DNA of 6,138 nucleotides from Sedimentibacter sp. (GCA_029256005.1 JAQSYS010000116.1:1-6138), one strand, 5' to 3'; counted from the stretch's first letter, positions 1 to 4,866 are shown. The notes: generated by a model from the sequence alone, not told the origin. Program-made: numbers and translations.

Positions 1-219
1 CATTTTTTCTGAAATCAATAATAAAAGCATAATTTTAGTTATGCTTGCCGGCGGCATTTTGTCATTACTGTTTTTTTCAAACAATATTTGACCATCATCT
101 CCGTTGATTAAAATAGCTGCACGGGACTGCATGCTCTCTGCCTCAATACCAAATGCAGGAACAACCATCAAATTAGCAATTAGCAACATTAAAAAAAATA
201 TGGCTATATTTTTCTTCAT
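1..219 (-). CDS. dacF: D-alanyl-D-alanine carboxypeptidase, N-terminal part (cut by window edge)
   Basis: The first 73 codons of a gene that runs off the low-coordinate edge. The protein starts MKKNIAIFFLMLL, a lysine-plus-hydrophobic signal peptide (about residues 1-27), so it should be exported. The mature part has the peptidase S11 opening: RAAILIN at 33-39, then PPASITKIM at 56-64, where S59-I-T-K62 is the SxxK motif with the acylated serine. The SxN and KTG motifs lie outside the window. Family members remove the terminal D-Ala of peptidoglycan stem peptides; DacF of Bacillus subtilis is forespore-expressed and affects cortex cross-linking. The ATG is preceded by AAGGAGGT (227-234) at good spacing. 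Its place downstream of deoB near a xerD-like gene and spoIIM matches the B. subtilis dacF neighbourhood, although no purine nucleoside phosphorylase gene lies between here. The S11 family call is firm; the choice of DacF over another DacB-like paralogue rests mainly on gene order. Confidence 0.85.
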   Translation of the reverse strand, partial: MKKNIAIFFLMLLIANLMVVPAFGIEAESMQSRAAILINGDDGQILFEKNSNDKMPPASITKIMLLLLISEKM

Positions 220-242
220 AAAAACTACCTCCTTTTATGAAT

Positions 243-271
243 TAGAATAACCATATTTGGTTGAACTATGC
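243..271 (-). promoter_or_regulatory. Possible sigma-F/sigma-G-like promoter of dacF
   Basis: On the minus strand GCATA (271-267) is followed after 14 bases by GGTTATTCTA (252-243). The sigma-F consensus is roughly GYWTA, about 15 bases, then GGNRANANTW; the -35 fits and 8 of 10 positions of the -10 fit. Read as sigma-G, TGCATA followed after 17 bases by TATTCTA is also a partial match. DacF is sigma-F dependent in B. subtilis, which makes this more likely than chance. The predicted start would leave a leader of only about 17 bases. The short palindrome AACCATATTTGGTT (249-262) overlaps the -10 element. This is a by-eye match only. Confidence 0.35.
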
Positions 272-292
272 AATTCTATTGATATTTACATT

Positions 293-333
293 AAAAATCA
301 TTTAATAAAATTTTGTCGAAAATATTTGATTTT
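293..333 (-). terminator. Weak AU-rich hairpin after deoB, possible leaky terminator
   Basis: Minus-strand AAAATCA (333-327) pairs with TGATTTT at the other end. Inside, AATATTTT pairs with AAAATTTT with one mismatch around a CGAC loop, leaving about six bases bulged on one side. A short T run follows. It lies 19 bases beyond the deoB stop. The stem is nearly all A-U, so termination would be weak, and the element may instead matter because it encloses the Spo0A box at 314-320. Confidence 0.3.
314..320 (+). promoter_or_regulatory. Perfect Spo0A box (TGTCGAA) upstream of dacF
   Basis: The heptamer TGTCGAA on the plus strand (TTCGACA on the minus strand) is an exact match to the consensus 0A box bound by phosphorylated Spo0A. 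It lies in the deoB-dacF gap, about 95 bases upstream of the dacF start and 43 bases upstream of the candidate -35 at 267-271. I found no other exact copy in the window. A 7-mer alone is weak evidence, but its intergenic location beside a sporulation gene and the presence of spo0A nearby support it. Confidence 0.45.
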
Positions 334-351
334 AGTCTATTTCCAAGAAAA

Positions 352-1524
352 TTATATTACTATATTTCCCAATACACTTTCACCTTGAATTTTGTTTTCT
401 ATTTTAAGCATTTCTAGGATTGTCTTTCCTATTGTTGCATATGTGCCTAGAATTCCAAGGTTGTTGTTTTTCTTAATACTATTACCATAAAATATTAATG
501 GAATATATTCTCTTGAATGGTCTGTACTTGCAGTTGTTGGGTCGCACCCATGGTCTGCTGTAATTATGAGGACATCATCTTCCTTTAGATTATCAATTAT
601 TTCCGGAAGTTTTTCGTCAAAATATTTTAAAGCATCAGCATAACCTTGCACATTGTTTCTGTGTCCATAAACCATGTCAAAGTCAACAAGATTTGTAAAT
701 ATTAATCCCTTAAAATCTTCTTTGATTGCTTCAATTGTTGCTTCAATACCTTCCTCATTGTTGTGAGTATGATTTGATCTTGTTATACCCTTATTAACAA
801 AAATATCTTCTATTTTACCGATTGCATACACTTCCATGTCGCTTCCTTTAACATAATCAAGCAATGTATCTTTTGGAGGTACCAGAGAAAAGTCTTTTCT
901 ATTTTCAGTTCTTGAATAATTGCCTTCTGAACCTGTAAATGGTCTTGCTATAACCCTGCCAACACCATGCTCACCTTGAAGCATTTCTCTTGCAATGCGA
1001 CAAATGTCATATAATTCATTAAGAGGAACAACCTCTTCATGAGCTGCTATCTGAAATACGCTGTCTGCAGAGGTATAAACAATTAATTTTCCTGTTTCTA
1101 CATGTTCTTTTCCTAATTCCTTAATAATTTCTGTTCCTGAAGCTGGATAATTACCTATTGTTTTTCTTCCTGCTTTTTTTTCGAATTCATTAATGAAATC
1201 TTGAGGGAATCCATTTGGATATGTAGGAAATGGATTATCCAAAATTAATCCGCTTATTTCCCAATGACCTGTTGTTGTATCCTTGCCCTTAGATTTTTCA
1301 TTGCATTTTGCAACTGTACTAGAAAATTCATCAGATTTTTTTAAATCTTCAAAGCCATTAATATTTAAAAGACCTAATTTTTCTAAATTAGGTAATGAAA
1401 AATTATCTATTGAATTATATATATTTTTTACAGTGTTACTTCCTCTATCACCATAATCAGCTGCATCTGGAAGTTCTCCCACTCCCACACTGTCTAATAC
1501 AATTAATACTGCTCTATTTATCAT
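352..1524 (-). CDS. deoB: Phosphopentomutase
   Basis: Interconverts (deoxy)ribose 1-phosphate and (deoxy)ribose 5-phosphate, linking nucleoside breakdown to the pentose phosphate pathway; cytosolic and Mn-dependent. The 390 residues equal the usual DeoB length. Alkaline-phosphatase-superfamily motifs are complete: LIVLDSVGVGELPDA with metal ligand D11, GKDTTTGHWE with phosphorylated threonine T83, DFDMVYGHR with D283 and H288, TADHGCDPT with D324 and H325, and TDHSREYIPL with H336. These correspond to the metal and catalytic residues of the characterised Bacillus cereus enzyme. The cap-domain segment with PASGTEI and YTSADSVFQIAAHEEVVP is also intact. The ATG is preceded by AAGGAG (1536-1531) six bases away. 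It follows the XerD-like gene after 126 bases of repeat-rich DNA and precedes dacF. Gene order deoB next to xerD and spoIIM is known from other spore formers. Nothing indicates loss of function. Confidence 0.97.
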   Translation of the reverse strand: MINRAVLIVLDSVGVGELPDAADYGDRGSNTVKNIYNSIDNFSLPNLEKLGLLNINGFEDLKKSDEFSSTVAKCNEKSKGKDTTTGHWEISGLILDNPFPTYPNGFPQDFINEFEKKAGRKTIGNYPASGTEIIKELGKEHVETGKLIVYTSADSVFQIAAHEEVVPLNELYDICRIAREMLQGEHGVGRVIARPFTGSEGNYSRTENRKDFSLVPPKDTLLDYVKGSDMEVYAIGKIEDIFVNKGITRSNHTHNNEEGIEATIEAIKEDFKGLIFTNLVDFDMVYGHRNNVQGYADALKYFDEKLPEIIDNLKEDDVLIITADHGCDPTTASTDHSREYIPLIFYGNSIKKNNNLGILGTYATIGKTILEMLKIENKIQGESVLGNIVI

Positions 1525-1544
1525 AATATTCTCCTTTAATTTAT

Positions 1545-1608
1545 TGTCATCAGTCGGTAGAGAAGGATTTCATTAATTCATTAGATCCTTCACTAACGTT
1601 CAGGATAA
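1545..1608. repeat. Degenerate palindromic intergenic repeat, copy 1
   Basis: Two inverted arms: 1545-1570 (starting TGTCATCAGTCGG and ending GAAGGATTT) and 1583-1608 (starting AGATCCTTC and ending TTCAGGATAA). The core GAAGGAT/ATCCTTC is exact and the outer parts are imperfect. Both arms resemble the motif TCATCCTGAGCG-AGCGAAGGATCT, which I recall as scattered in intergenic DNA of many low-GC genomes. Arm order, spacer of about 12 bases and total length (about 65 bases) match copy 2 at 4916-4984. It lies between the XerD-like gene and deoB and could fold in the transcript. No coding frame is apparent. Confidence 0.6.
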
Positions 1609-1649
1609 GCGACCAACACCAAAATCATAGATTTGGGTCGTCTGCTTAT
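1605..1649. repeat. Bulged inverted repeat directly after the XerD-like stop codon
   Basis: ATAAGC+GACC (1605-1614) pairs with GGTC (1636-1639) and GCTTAT (1644-1649), with a four-base bulge GTCT on one side. An inner hairpin, minus-strand CAAATC-TAT-GATTTTG, adds about six pairs with one bulged base. It begins two bases beyond the stop codon of the upstream gene and slightly overlaps the end of the palindromic repeat. There is no T tract, so it is not a standard terminator; it may block 3'-exonucleases, or be part of a longer composite repeat with its neighbour. Confidence 0.45.
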
Positions 1650-1650
1650 A

Positions 1651-2526
1651 TTATACTCTCGGAAATGTCTTTTTAAACACCTCTAGTGATTTAAATTCTA
1701 CGCTATTTAAATAATTTTGTGCTGCTGCAAAGCTAGTCAGTCCCATAAGCTCTTGAACTGTACCTAAATCTGCTCCATGAGACAAAAGATGTACTGCAAA
1801 AGAATTTCTTAAAATTTGTGGAGATAGTTCTTTGTTTAAGTTCATTTGTTTTTCATAAAACTTTAATATTTTCCAAATACCCTGTCTGGATATTGTATCT
1901 CCTGAAATATTGACAAATAAAAATTCATTATCTTCTTTACATCTTTTCAGTCTGAAATTTTTTATGTAATCTGAGATTGCATTGTTAGCATATTGACTCA
2001 ATGGCACAATGCGTTCTTTTACACCTTCTATGTTTATAATTCCTGCATTTAAATTAACATTACTTATCTTTATTCTTATTAACTCAGTCACTTTAATTCC
2101 GGAAGAATACAATAATTCTAAAATAGCACTGTCACGACTTCCTTTAAATGTAGCAATCTCTGGCTGCTTCATCAACAAATTCACTTCTTCTTCAGATAAA
2201 ACTGCAGGTATTTTTTTTATTTGTTTTGGACTATGAATACTAATGGCAGGGTTGTCCTCAATTAGCTTTTCTTTCTTCATAAATTCAAAAAAATTCTTTA
2301 AGGCTGATATAGTCCTTGAAATTGTAGATGAGCTTTTGCCTTGTTTTTGAAGATTTACAAGATAAGTCAATATCTGTGCTTTTCTTGTATTGTTTAATTC
2401 CAATCCGTAACCTTCACTTAGATATTCATGAAAGCTGTTAATGTCATAAATATAAGAACTGACAGTGTTTGCACTTAAATTTTTTGAATTAAGATATGAT
2501 TTATAAATTTCAATATTTTTATCCAT
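1651..2526 (-). CDS. XerD-like tyrosine recombinase homologue with degenerate active site
   Basis: At 291 residues this is the usual XerC/XerD length. The N-terminal SAM-like DNA-binding domain (about 1-88) has YLNSKNLSANTVSSYIYDI and SRTISALKNFFEFM; the catalytic domain spans about 105-285. Compared from memory with E. coli XerD, R148 in GLRVSEL is K145 here (GIKVTEL), K172 in GKGNKER is E167 (IEGVKER), H244 is Q237 (SPQILRNSF), R247 is kept as R240, H270 in LLGH is L263 (LMGLTSF), and nucleophile Y279 is kept as Y272. Four of six catalytic positions are therefore changed while the surrounding fold motifs (LSHGADLGTVQEL) are intact. Family members resolve chromosome dimers at dif; this protein is unlikely to do so in the normal way. 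Its place between spoIIM and deoB is that of B. subtilis xerD (ripX). The start ATG overlaps the spoIIM stop (TAATG), implying translational coupling. The family call is firm; loss of catalysis is inference. Confidence 0.9.
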   Translation of the reverse strand: MDKNIEIYKSYLNSKNLSANTVSSYIYDINSFHEYLSEGYGLELNNTRKAQILTYLVNLQKQGKSSSTISRTISALKNFFEFMKKEKLIEDNPAISIHSPKQIKKIPAVLSEEEVNLLMKQPEIATFKGSRDSAILELLYSSGIKVTELIRIKISNVNLNAGIINIEGVKERIVPLSQYANNAISDYIKNFRLKRCKEDNEFLFVNISGDTISRQGIWKILKFYEKQMNLNKELSPQILRNSFAVHLLSHGADLGTVQELMGLTSFAAAQNYLNSVEFKSLEVFKKTFPRV

Positions 2527-3107
2527 TATCTCACCAACAATCTGCTTAATATGTATATGTAATAGCTATAGCCAAGGCTATAAACCGTTACAATAGAGAG
2601 ATATATTATAGAAATCTTAATATACCCTGTCACAATTATATCAAATTTATGTGAAATAGTCTCTATATTTTTTGATTTTCTGGTATATTTCGAAATAGTG
2701 CTTGAAATAAATGTAAAATAAAAGAGAATAGGAAAAAAAATAAAATAATCTGTAAATGTCATTAAAAAATACTTCATATCCATACCAAAAGTTCTTATTA
2801 AGTATATAACAGAAAGGCCATAATACACAGAAACTAATCCAAATAATATATTTATGATTTTATTTTGTCCTATTATTGTTAAAAGAATTATCAAAATAAA
2901 ATAAATTAGATTTCTCTTTATGTTCATAATAAAAATAACGTTGAGTTTCATTGTACTGATAATTTCATAATTAATGTTTGTAATATTTTTCTGACCTGAA
3001 AAAAAATAGATTATAGCTGAAACCATTAACGAAAAAACAAAAATAGCCATTAAAAATATAAATCTTTTGTTTTCTGATTCTATCAATTTCTTTAGTACAT
3101 TTCTCAT
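2526..3107 (-). CDS. spoIIM: Divergent stage II sporulation protein M, integral membrane protein
   Basis: A 193-residue, very hydrophobic protein with a short basic N-terminus (MRNVLKKLIE) and about five membrane segments near residues 16-36, 64-80, 84-106, 112-137 and 158-183. A loop of about 25 residues follows the first. SpoIIM has the same layout: one N-terminal span, a loop, then a four-span block. By-eye alignment with B. subtilis SpoIIM places TIIG (77-80) on SIIG, and YLIRTFGMDMKYFLMTF on the segment around FLVNQLGWKGFFFSLAS, with a following FFPILFY on a VPAY-like segment. Identity is low, so position matters: spoIIM is close to xerD in B. subtilis too. SpoIIM works with SpoIID and SpoIIP in the peptidoglycan machine for engulfment. 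AGGAGG (3121-3116) precedes the ATG. The stop codon overlaps the next gene's ATG. The alternative is an unrelated small membrane protein. Confidence 0.72.
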   Translation of the reverse strand: MRNVLKKLIESENKRFIFLMAIFVFSLMVSAIIYFFSGQKNITNINYEIISTMKLNVIFIMNIKRNLIYFILIILLTIIGQNKIINILFGLVSVYYGLSVIYLIRTFGMDMKYFLMTFTDYFIFFPILFYFTFISSTISKYTRKSKNIETISHKFDIIVTGYIKISIIYLSIVTVYSLGYSYYIYILSRLLVR

Positions 3108-3134
3108 AAAAAAAACCTCCTGAAAGCTTTATAT

Positions 3135-3163
3135 AATATATGCTTGTACAGAAGGATTAATTC
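3135..3163 (-). promoter_or_regulatory. Possible sigma-E-like promoter of spoIIM
   Basis: Minus-strand CATATATT (3142-3135) resembles the sigma-E -10 consensus CATACANT with one mismatch. Fourteen bases upstream lies GAATTAA (3163-3157), a partial match to the -35 KMATATT. spoIIM is sigma-E dependent in B. subtilis. The region is so AT-rich that a chance match is quite possible. An alternative sigma-A-like pair is TTGATA, 16 bases, TAAAAT further upstream, near the Nudix stop codon. Confidence 0.3.
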
Positions 3164-3215
3164 TTTTTTTAGATTTTAAATTCAAAGTCTCTTTTATCAA
3201 ATTATATACTTGTAT

Positions 3216-3749
3216 CTAGGACATACATGAATTCATCCAGTGCAACATTCCGATCAAAGTCTTACTGTCTACTATCTTACCTGTTTCAATCATTTTTATT
3301 GCTTCTTCCTTGTTAACTGTTATTGTTTCAATACACTCATCTTCATCAAATTTTGTAGATGAAAAAATTAAACCCTCAGCTAAAAACAAAAAGCATTTTT
3401 CATTTGTAAAACCTGGTGAGGTGTAAAATTCATATATTTGTTTGATTTTTTCAGCATTATAGCCTGTTTCTTCTTTCAATTCTCTTAAAGCACATTCAAT
3501 TGGCTCTTCTGCTATATTCAATATCCCTGCTGGAAGTTCATAAATGAAATCTTCTACAGCCTTCCTATATTGTCTGACCAAAAGAATTTCATTATTTTCG
3601 TTCAATGCAAGTATAGCTGAAGCACTCTTATGTTCAACTATTTCTCTTTTTGCATATTTTTGGTTTTCTAGCTCAACAGTGTCAACTCTTAGATTTATTA
3701 TTTTACCTTCAAATATTTTTTCACTTTTAACGGTTATTTCATTATTCAA
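3216..3749 (-). CDS. nudF: Nudix hydrolase, ADP-ribose pyrophosphatase type
   Basis: Predicted to hydrolyse ADP-ribose to AMP and ribose 5-phosphate in the cytosol. The 177-residue protein has a perfect Nudix box at 75-97 (G75, E81, then R89-E90-L-K-E93-E94-T-G-Y97, fitting GX5EX7REUXEEXGU), preceded by ELPAG. Proline 112 in YTSPGFTNE lies 15 residues after the box, the hallmark used to separate ADP-ribose hydrolases from other Nudix enzymes. The N-terminus (SEKIFEGKIINLRVDTVEL, then REIVEHKSASAILAL) is typical of the NudF/YqkG group. The start is TTG: AGGAGG (3760-3755) sits five bases upstream, and the ATG seven bases inside is out of frame and soon hits a stop. The gene sits between spo0A and spoIIM. 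A clear sigma-A promoter lies upstream, suggesting housekeeping expression that may also read into spoIIM and beyond, because I see no convincing terminator after it. Confidence 0.93.
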   Translation of the reverse strand: MNNEITVKSEKIFEGKIINLRVDTVELENQKYAKREIVEHKSASAILALNENNEILLVRQYRKAVEDFIYELPAGILNIAEEPIECALRELKEETGYNAEKIKQIYEFYTSPGFTNEKCFLFLAEGLIFSSTKFDEDECIETITVNKEEAIKMIETGKIVDSKTLIGMLHWMNSCMS

Positions 3750-3810
3750 AATTGCCTCCTATAATTCTTGCAATTTTTATTATTTTTGATTTATTTTTTA
3801 TATCCGCTTA

Positions 3811-3839
3811 ATTGTAATAATAATAAATGTTTTTGTCAA
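3811..3839 (-). promoter_or_regulatory. Sigma-A promoter of the Nudix gene
   Basis: Minus-strand TTGACA (3839-3834) is a perfect -35. After exactly 17 bases comes TACAAT (3816-3811), one change from TATAAT. The predicted transcript start is near 3804, giving a leader of about 55 bases before the TTG start codon. This is the best housekeeping promoter in the window. Near-identical 13-base direct repeats, ATTGCAATTAGGC (3852-3840) and ATTACAATTAAGC (3818-3806), bracket the -35 and cover the -10. Confidence 0.8.
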
Positions 3840-3842
3840 GCC

Positions 3843-3854
3843 TAATTGCAATTA
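3843..3854. promoter_or_regulatory. Perfect 12-bp palindrome next to the Nudix promoter -35
   Basis: TAATTGCAATTA is a perfect palindrome ending four bases upstream of the -35 hexamer. A related half-element recurs over the -10. The size and placement suit a dimeric transcription factor, but I do not recognise the site. It also forms the tail of the hairpin behind spo0A. Confidence 0.35.
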
Positions 3855-3889
3855 AAACATACTAATATGAATGTGATATCAGTATGTTT
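3852..3889 (-). terminator. Hairpin after spo0A, probable intrinsic terminator
   Basis: AAACATACT (3855-3863) and AGTATGTTT (3881-3889) form a perfect nine-pair stem, with four more inner A-T pairs (ATAT/ATAT) around the loop. In the minus direction it begins 16 bases beyond the spo0A stop. Only about four T residues follow before the palindrome, so termination may be partial. Confidence 0.55.
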
Positions 3890-3904
3890 CAATAATTAAG
3901 TGTA

Positions 3905-4699
3905 TTAAGATACCTTTTGCTCTAAACGCAACTTATCTGCTATCATTGCTATAAATTCAGAATTAGTAGGTTTTCCTTTATTATTATGAATAGTATACCC
4001 AAAAATATTATTTATTGTTTCGATTTTTCCTCTGGTCCAAGCCACTTCAATTGCATGGCGGATTGCTCTTTCCACTCTGCTTGGAGTTGTTCCATATTTT
4101 GTTGCAATCATAGGATATAATTCCTTGGTTATAGCTCCTAAAAGCTCGATGTTACCAACAACATCAATTATTGAAGTTCTAAGATACTGATAACCTTTAA
4201 TATGTGCAGGTACCCCTACCTCATGCAATATCTCAGTTATCTTAACTTCCAAACTTAATTCTTGATTTACTTTCTCGTTATAAACGATTTCCTTGCTCTT
4301 ATTTTGAACTCTTGAAGTTTCTAATTCAGAGATTTGAATTAATCGGTCTGCAAATGATTCGAAATTAAAAGGTTTTACTATGTAATAATCTACTCCCATA
4401 TTAATTGCTCTTTGTGTTACCTTGTCATGTCCCACAGCTGATAAAATGATAACCTTTGGAAACTTCTTCATTTCTTTTTTATGAAGCTTTTCCATTACCC
4501 CCAACCCATCCAAGTGCGGCATAATAATATCTAAAATTAAAATGTCTGGTTCATGTTTTTCCACAGCATCTAATGCCTTTAAGCCATCATCAGCCATTTC
4601 AACAACATCAAAGACATTTTTACTTACTAAAAAATCTTTTAGTATTAACCTAAACTCCTTGTTATCATCCGCTATAACTACCTTAACTTTTTTTTGCAT
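3905..4699 (-). CDS. spo0A: Sporulation master response regulator Spo0A
   Basis: A phosphorylation-controlled transcription factor that switches cells into sporulation. The 264 residues match the family's usual length. The receiver domain (about 5-125) has the acidic pair D11-D12, phosphoacceptor D57 in LILDIIMPHLDG, switch S87 and conserved K109 in VKPF. A variable linker (about 126-146) leads to the Spo0A-specific DNA-binding domain (about 148-262). Its helix-turn-helix is nearly invariant: GTTPSRVERAIRHAIEVAW at 203-221, followed by TRGKIETINNIFGYT and KGKPTNSEFIAMIADKLRLE. The ATG at 4699 gives the standard N-terminus (KKVKVVIADDN). Its ribosome binding site is GGGGGA (4713-4708), weaker than those of its neighbours. 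Codons 2-4 contain a run of eight A. It lies directly downstream of spoIVB, as in nearly all spore formers, but separated by a terminator, so it has its own promoter. No exact Spo0A box lies in its leader. Confidence 0.98.
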   Translation of the reverse strand: MQKKVKVVIADDNKEFRLILKDFLVSKNVFDVVEMADDGLKALDAVEKHEPDILILDIIMPHLDGLGVMEKLHKKEMKKFPKVIILSAVGHDKVTQRAINMGVDYYIVKPFNFESFADRLIQISELETSRVQNKSKEIVYNEKVNQELSLEVKITEILHEVGVPAHIKGYQYLRTSIIDVVGNIELLGAITKELYPMIATKYGTTPSRVERAIRHAIEVAWTRGKIETINNIFGYTIHNNKGKPTNSEFIAMIADKLRLEQKVS

Positions 4700-4707
4700 A
4701 ATGAAAA

Positions 4708-4713
4708 TCCCCC
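4708..4713 (-). promoter_or_regulatory. Atypical ribosome binding site of spo0A
   Basis: GGGGGA lies eight bases ahead of the spo0A ATG. It can pair with the CCUCC of 16S rRNA through one G-U wobble, so it should be weaker than the AGGAGG sites of the neighbouring genes. Confidence 0.6.
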
Positions 4714-4728
4714 ATAGTTATTTTATTA

Positions 4729-4742
4729 TCTATTTATATTAT
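4729..4742. repeat. 14-bp direct repeat in the spo0A leader, proximal copy
   Basis: TCTATTTATATTAT on the plus strand (ATAATATAAATAGA on the minus strand), identical to 4824-4837. It overlaps the candidate proximal -10 hexamer. Confidence 0.6.
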
Positions 4743-4743
4743 A
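4738..4743 (-). promoter_or_regulatory. Candidate -10 element of a proximal spo0A promoter
   Basis: Minus-strand TATAAT (4743-4738) is a perfect -10 and would give a leader of about 32 bases. No good TTGACA lies upstream. AGGGTTTT, about 14 bases before GTAT, faintly recalls the AGGAWW of sigma-H promoters, the class expected for spo0A, but the match is poor. Confidence 0.3.
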
Positions 4744-4810
4744 CGCAAATAAATCAAAAAACCCTTTTTTTTTCTAAAAATTTTTTTTATTTTTTATAAT
4801 ATATTTTTTT

Positions 4811-4820
4811 TCACCTCCTT
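4811..4820 (-). promoter_or_regulatory. Orphan consensus Shine-Dalgarno sequence in the spo0A leader
   Basis: Minus-strand AAGGAGGTGA (4820-4811) is a ten-base perfect complement to the 3' end of 16S rRNA, but no ATG, GTG or TTG start with a usable frame follows at normal spacing. The spo0A start is 112 bases further on. It would sit about 20 bases from the 5' end of an RNA started at the distal -10 (4854-4849). A similar orphan site stabilises cry3A mRNA in Bacillus thuringiensis by holding 30S subunits; an analogous role here is inference. Confidence 0.55.
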
Positions 4821-4823
4821 TAT

Positions 4824-4837
4824 TCTATTTATATTAT
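4824..4837. repeat. 14-bp direct repeat in the spo0A leader, distal copy
   Basis: Identical to 4729-4742, 95 bases away in the same orientation. On the minus strand this copy runs almost directly into the orphan Shine-Dalgarno sequence. Confidence 0.6.
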
Positions 4838-4848
4838 TCTTTTACAAT

Positions 4849-4854
4849 ATTATA
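4849..4854 (-). promoter_or_regulatory. Candidate -10 element of a distal spo0A promoter
   Basis: Minus-strand TATAAT (4854-4849) is a perfect -10. The hexamer 17 bases upstream, TTCATT, is a poor -35 and overlaps the spoIVB terminator stem. If used, transcription would start near 4842, giving a leader of about 140 bases that contains the orphan Shine-Dalgarno and both direct repeats. Confidence 0.35.
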
Positions 4855-4866
4855 CTTTAAAACAAT

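Noticed and set aside
1525..1650. CRISPR array or small mobile element with its own gene in the repeat-rich gap
   Set aside because: The repeats are inverted rather than evenly spaced direct copies, and no open frame or transposase end was visible.
2009..2236. Plus-strand open frame of 75 codons inside the XerD-like gene
   Set aside because: It lies wholly antisense to a well-supported gene and shows no ribosome binding site or recognisable motif.
4686..4715. Short out-of-frame ATG frame (ten codons) overlapping the spo0A start
   Set aside because: It begins inside the spo0A ribosome binding site region and has no Shine-Dalgarno sequence of its own.
4542..4799. Plus-strand frame of 85 codons across the spo0A start and leader
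   Set aside because: Half is antisense to the receiver domain and the rest is poly-F/Y from AT-rich leader DNA; no start signals are seen.
4745..4810. Long A and T tracts in the spo0A leader as phased DNA curvature
   Set aside because: The tract centres are about 15, 8 and 15 bases apart, not near one helical turn, so phased bending is not supported.
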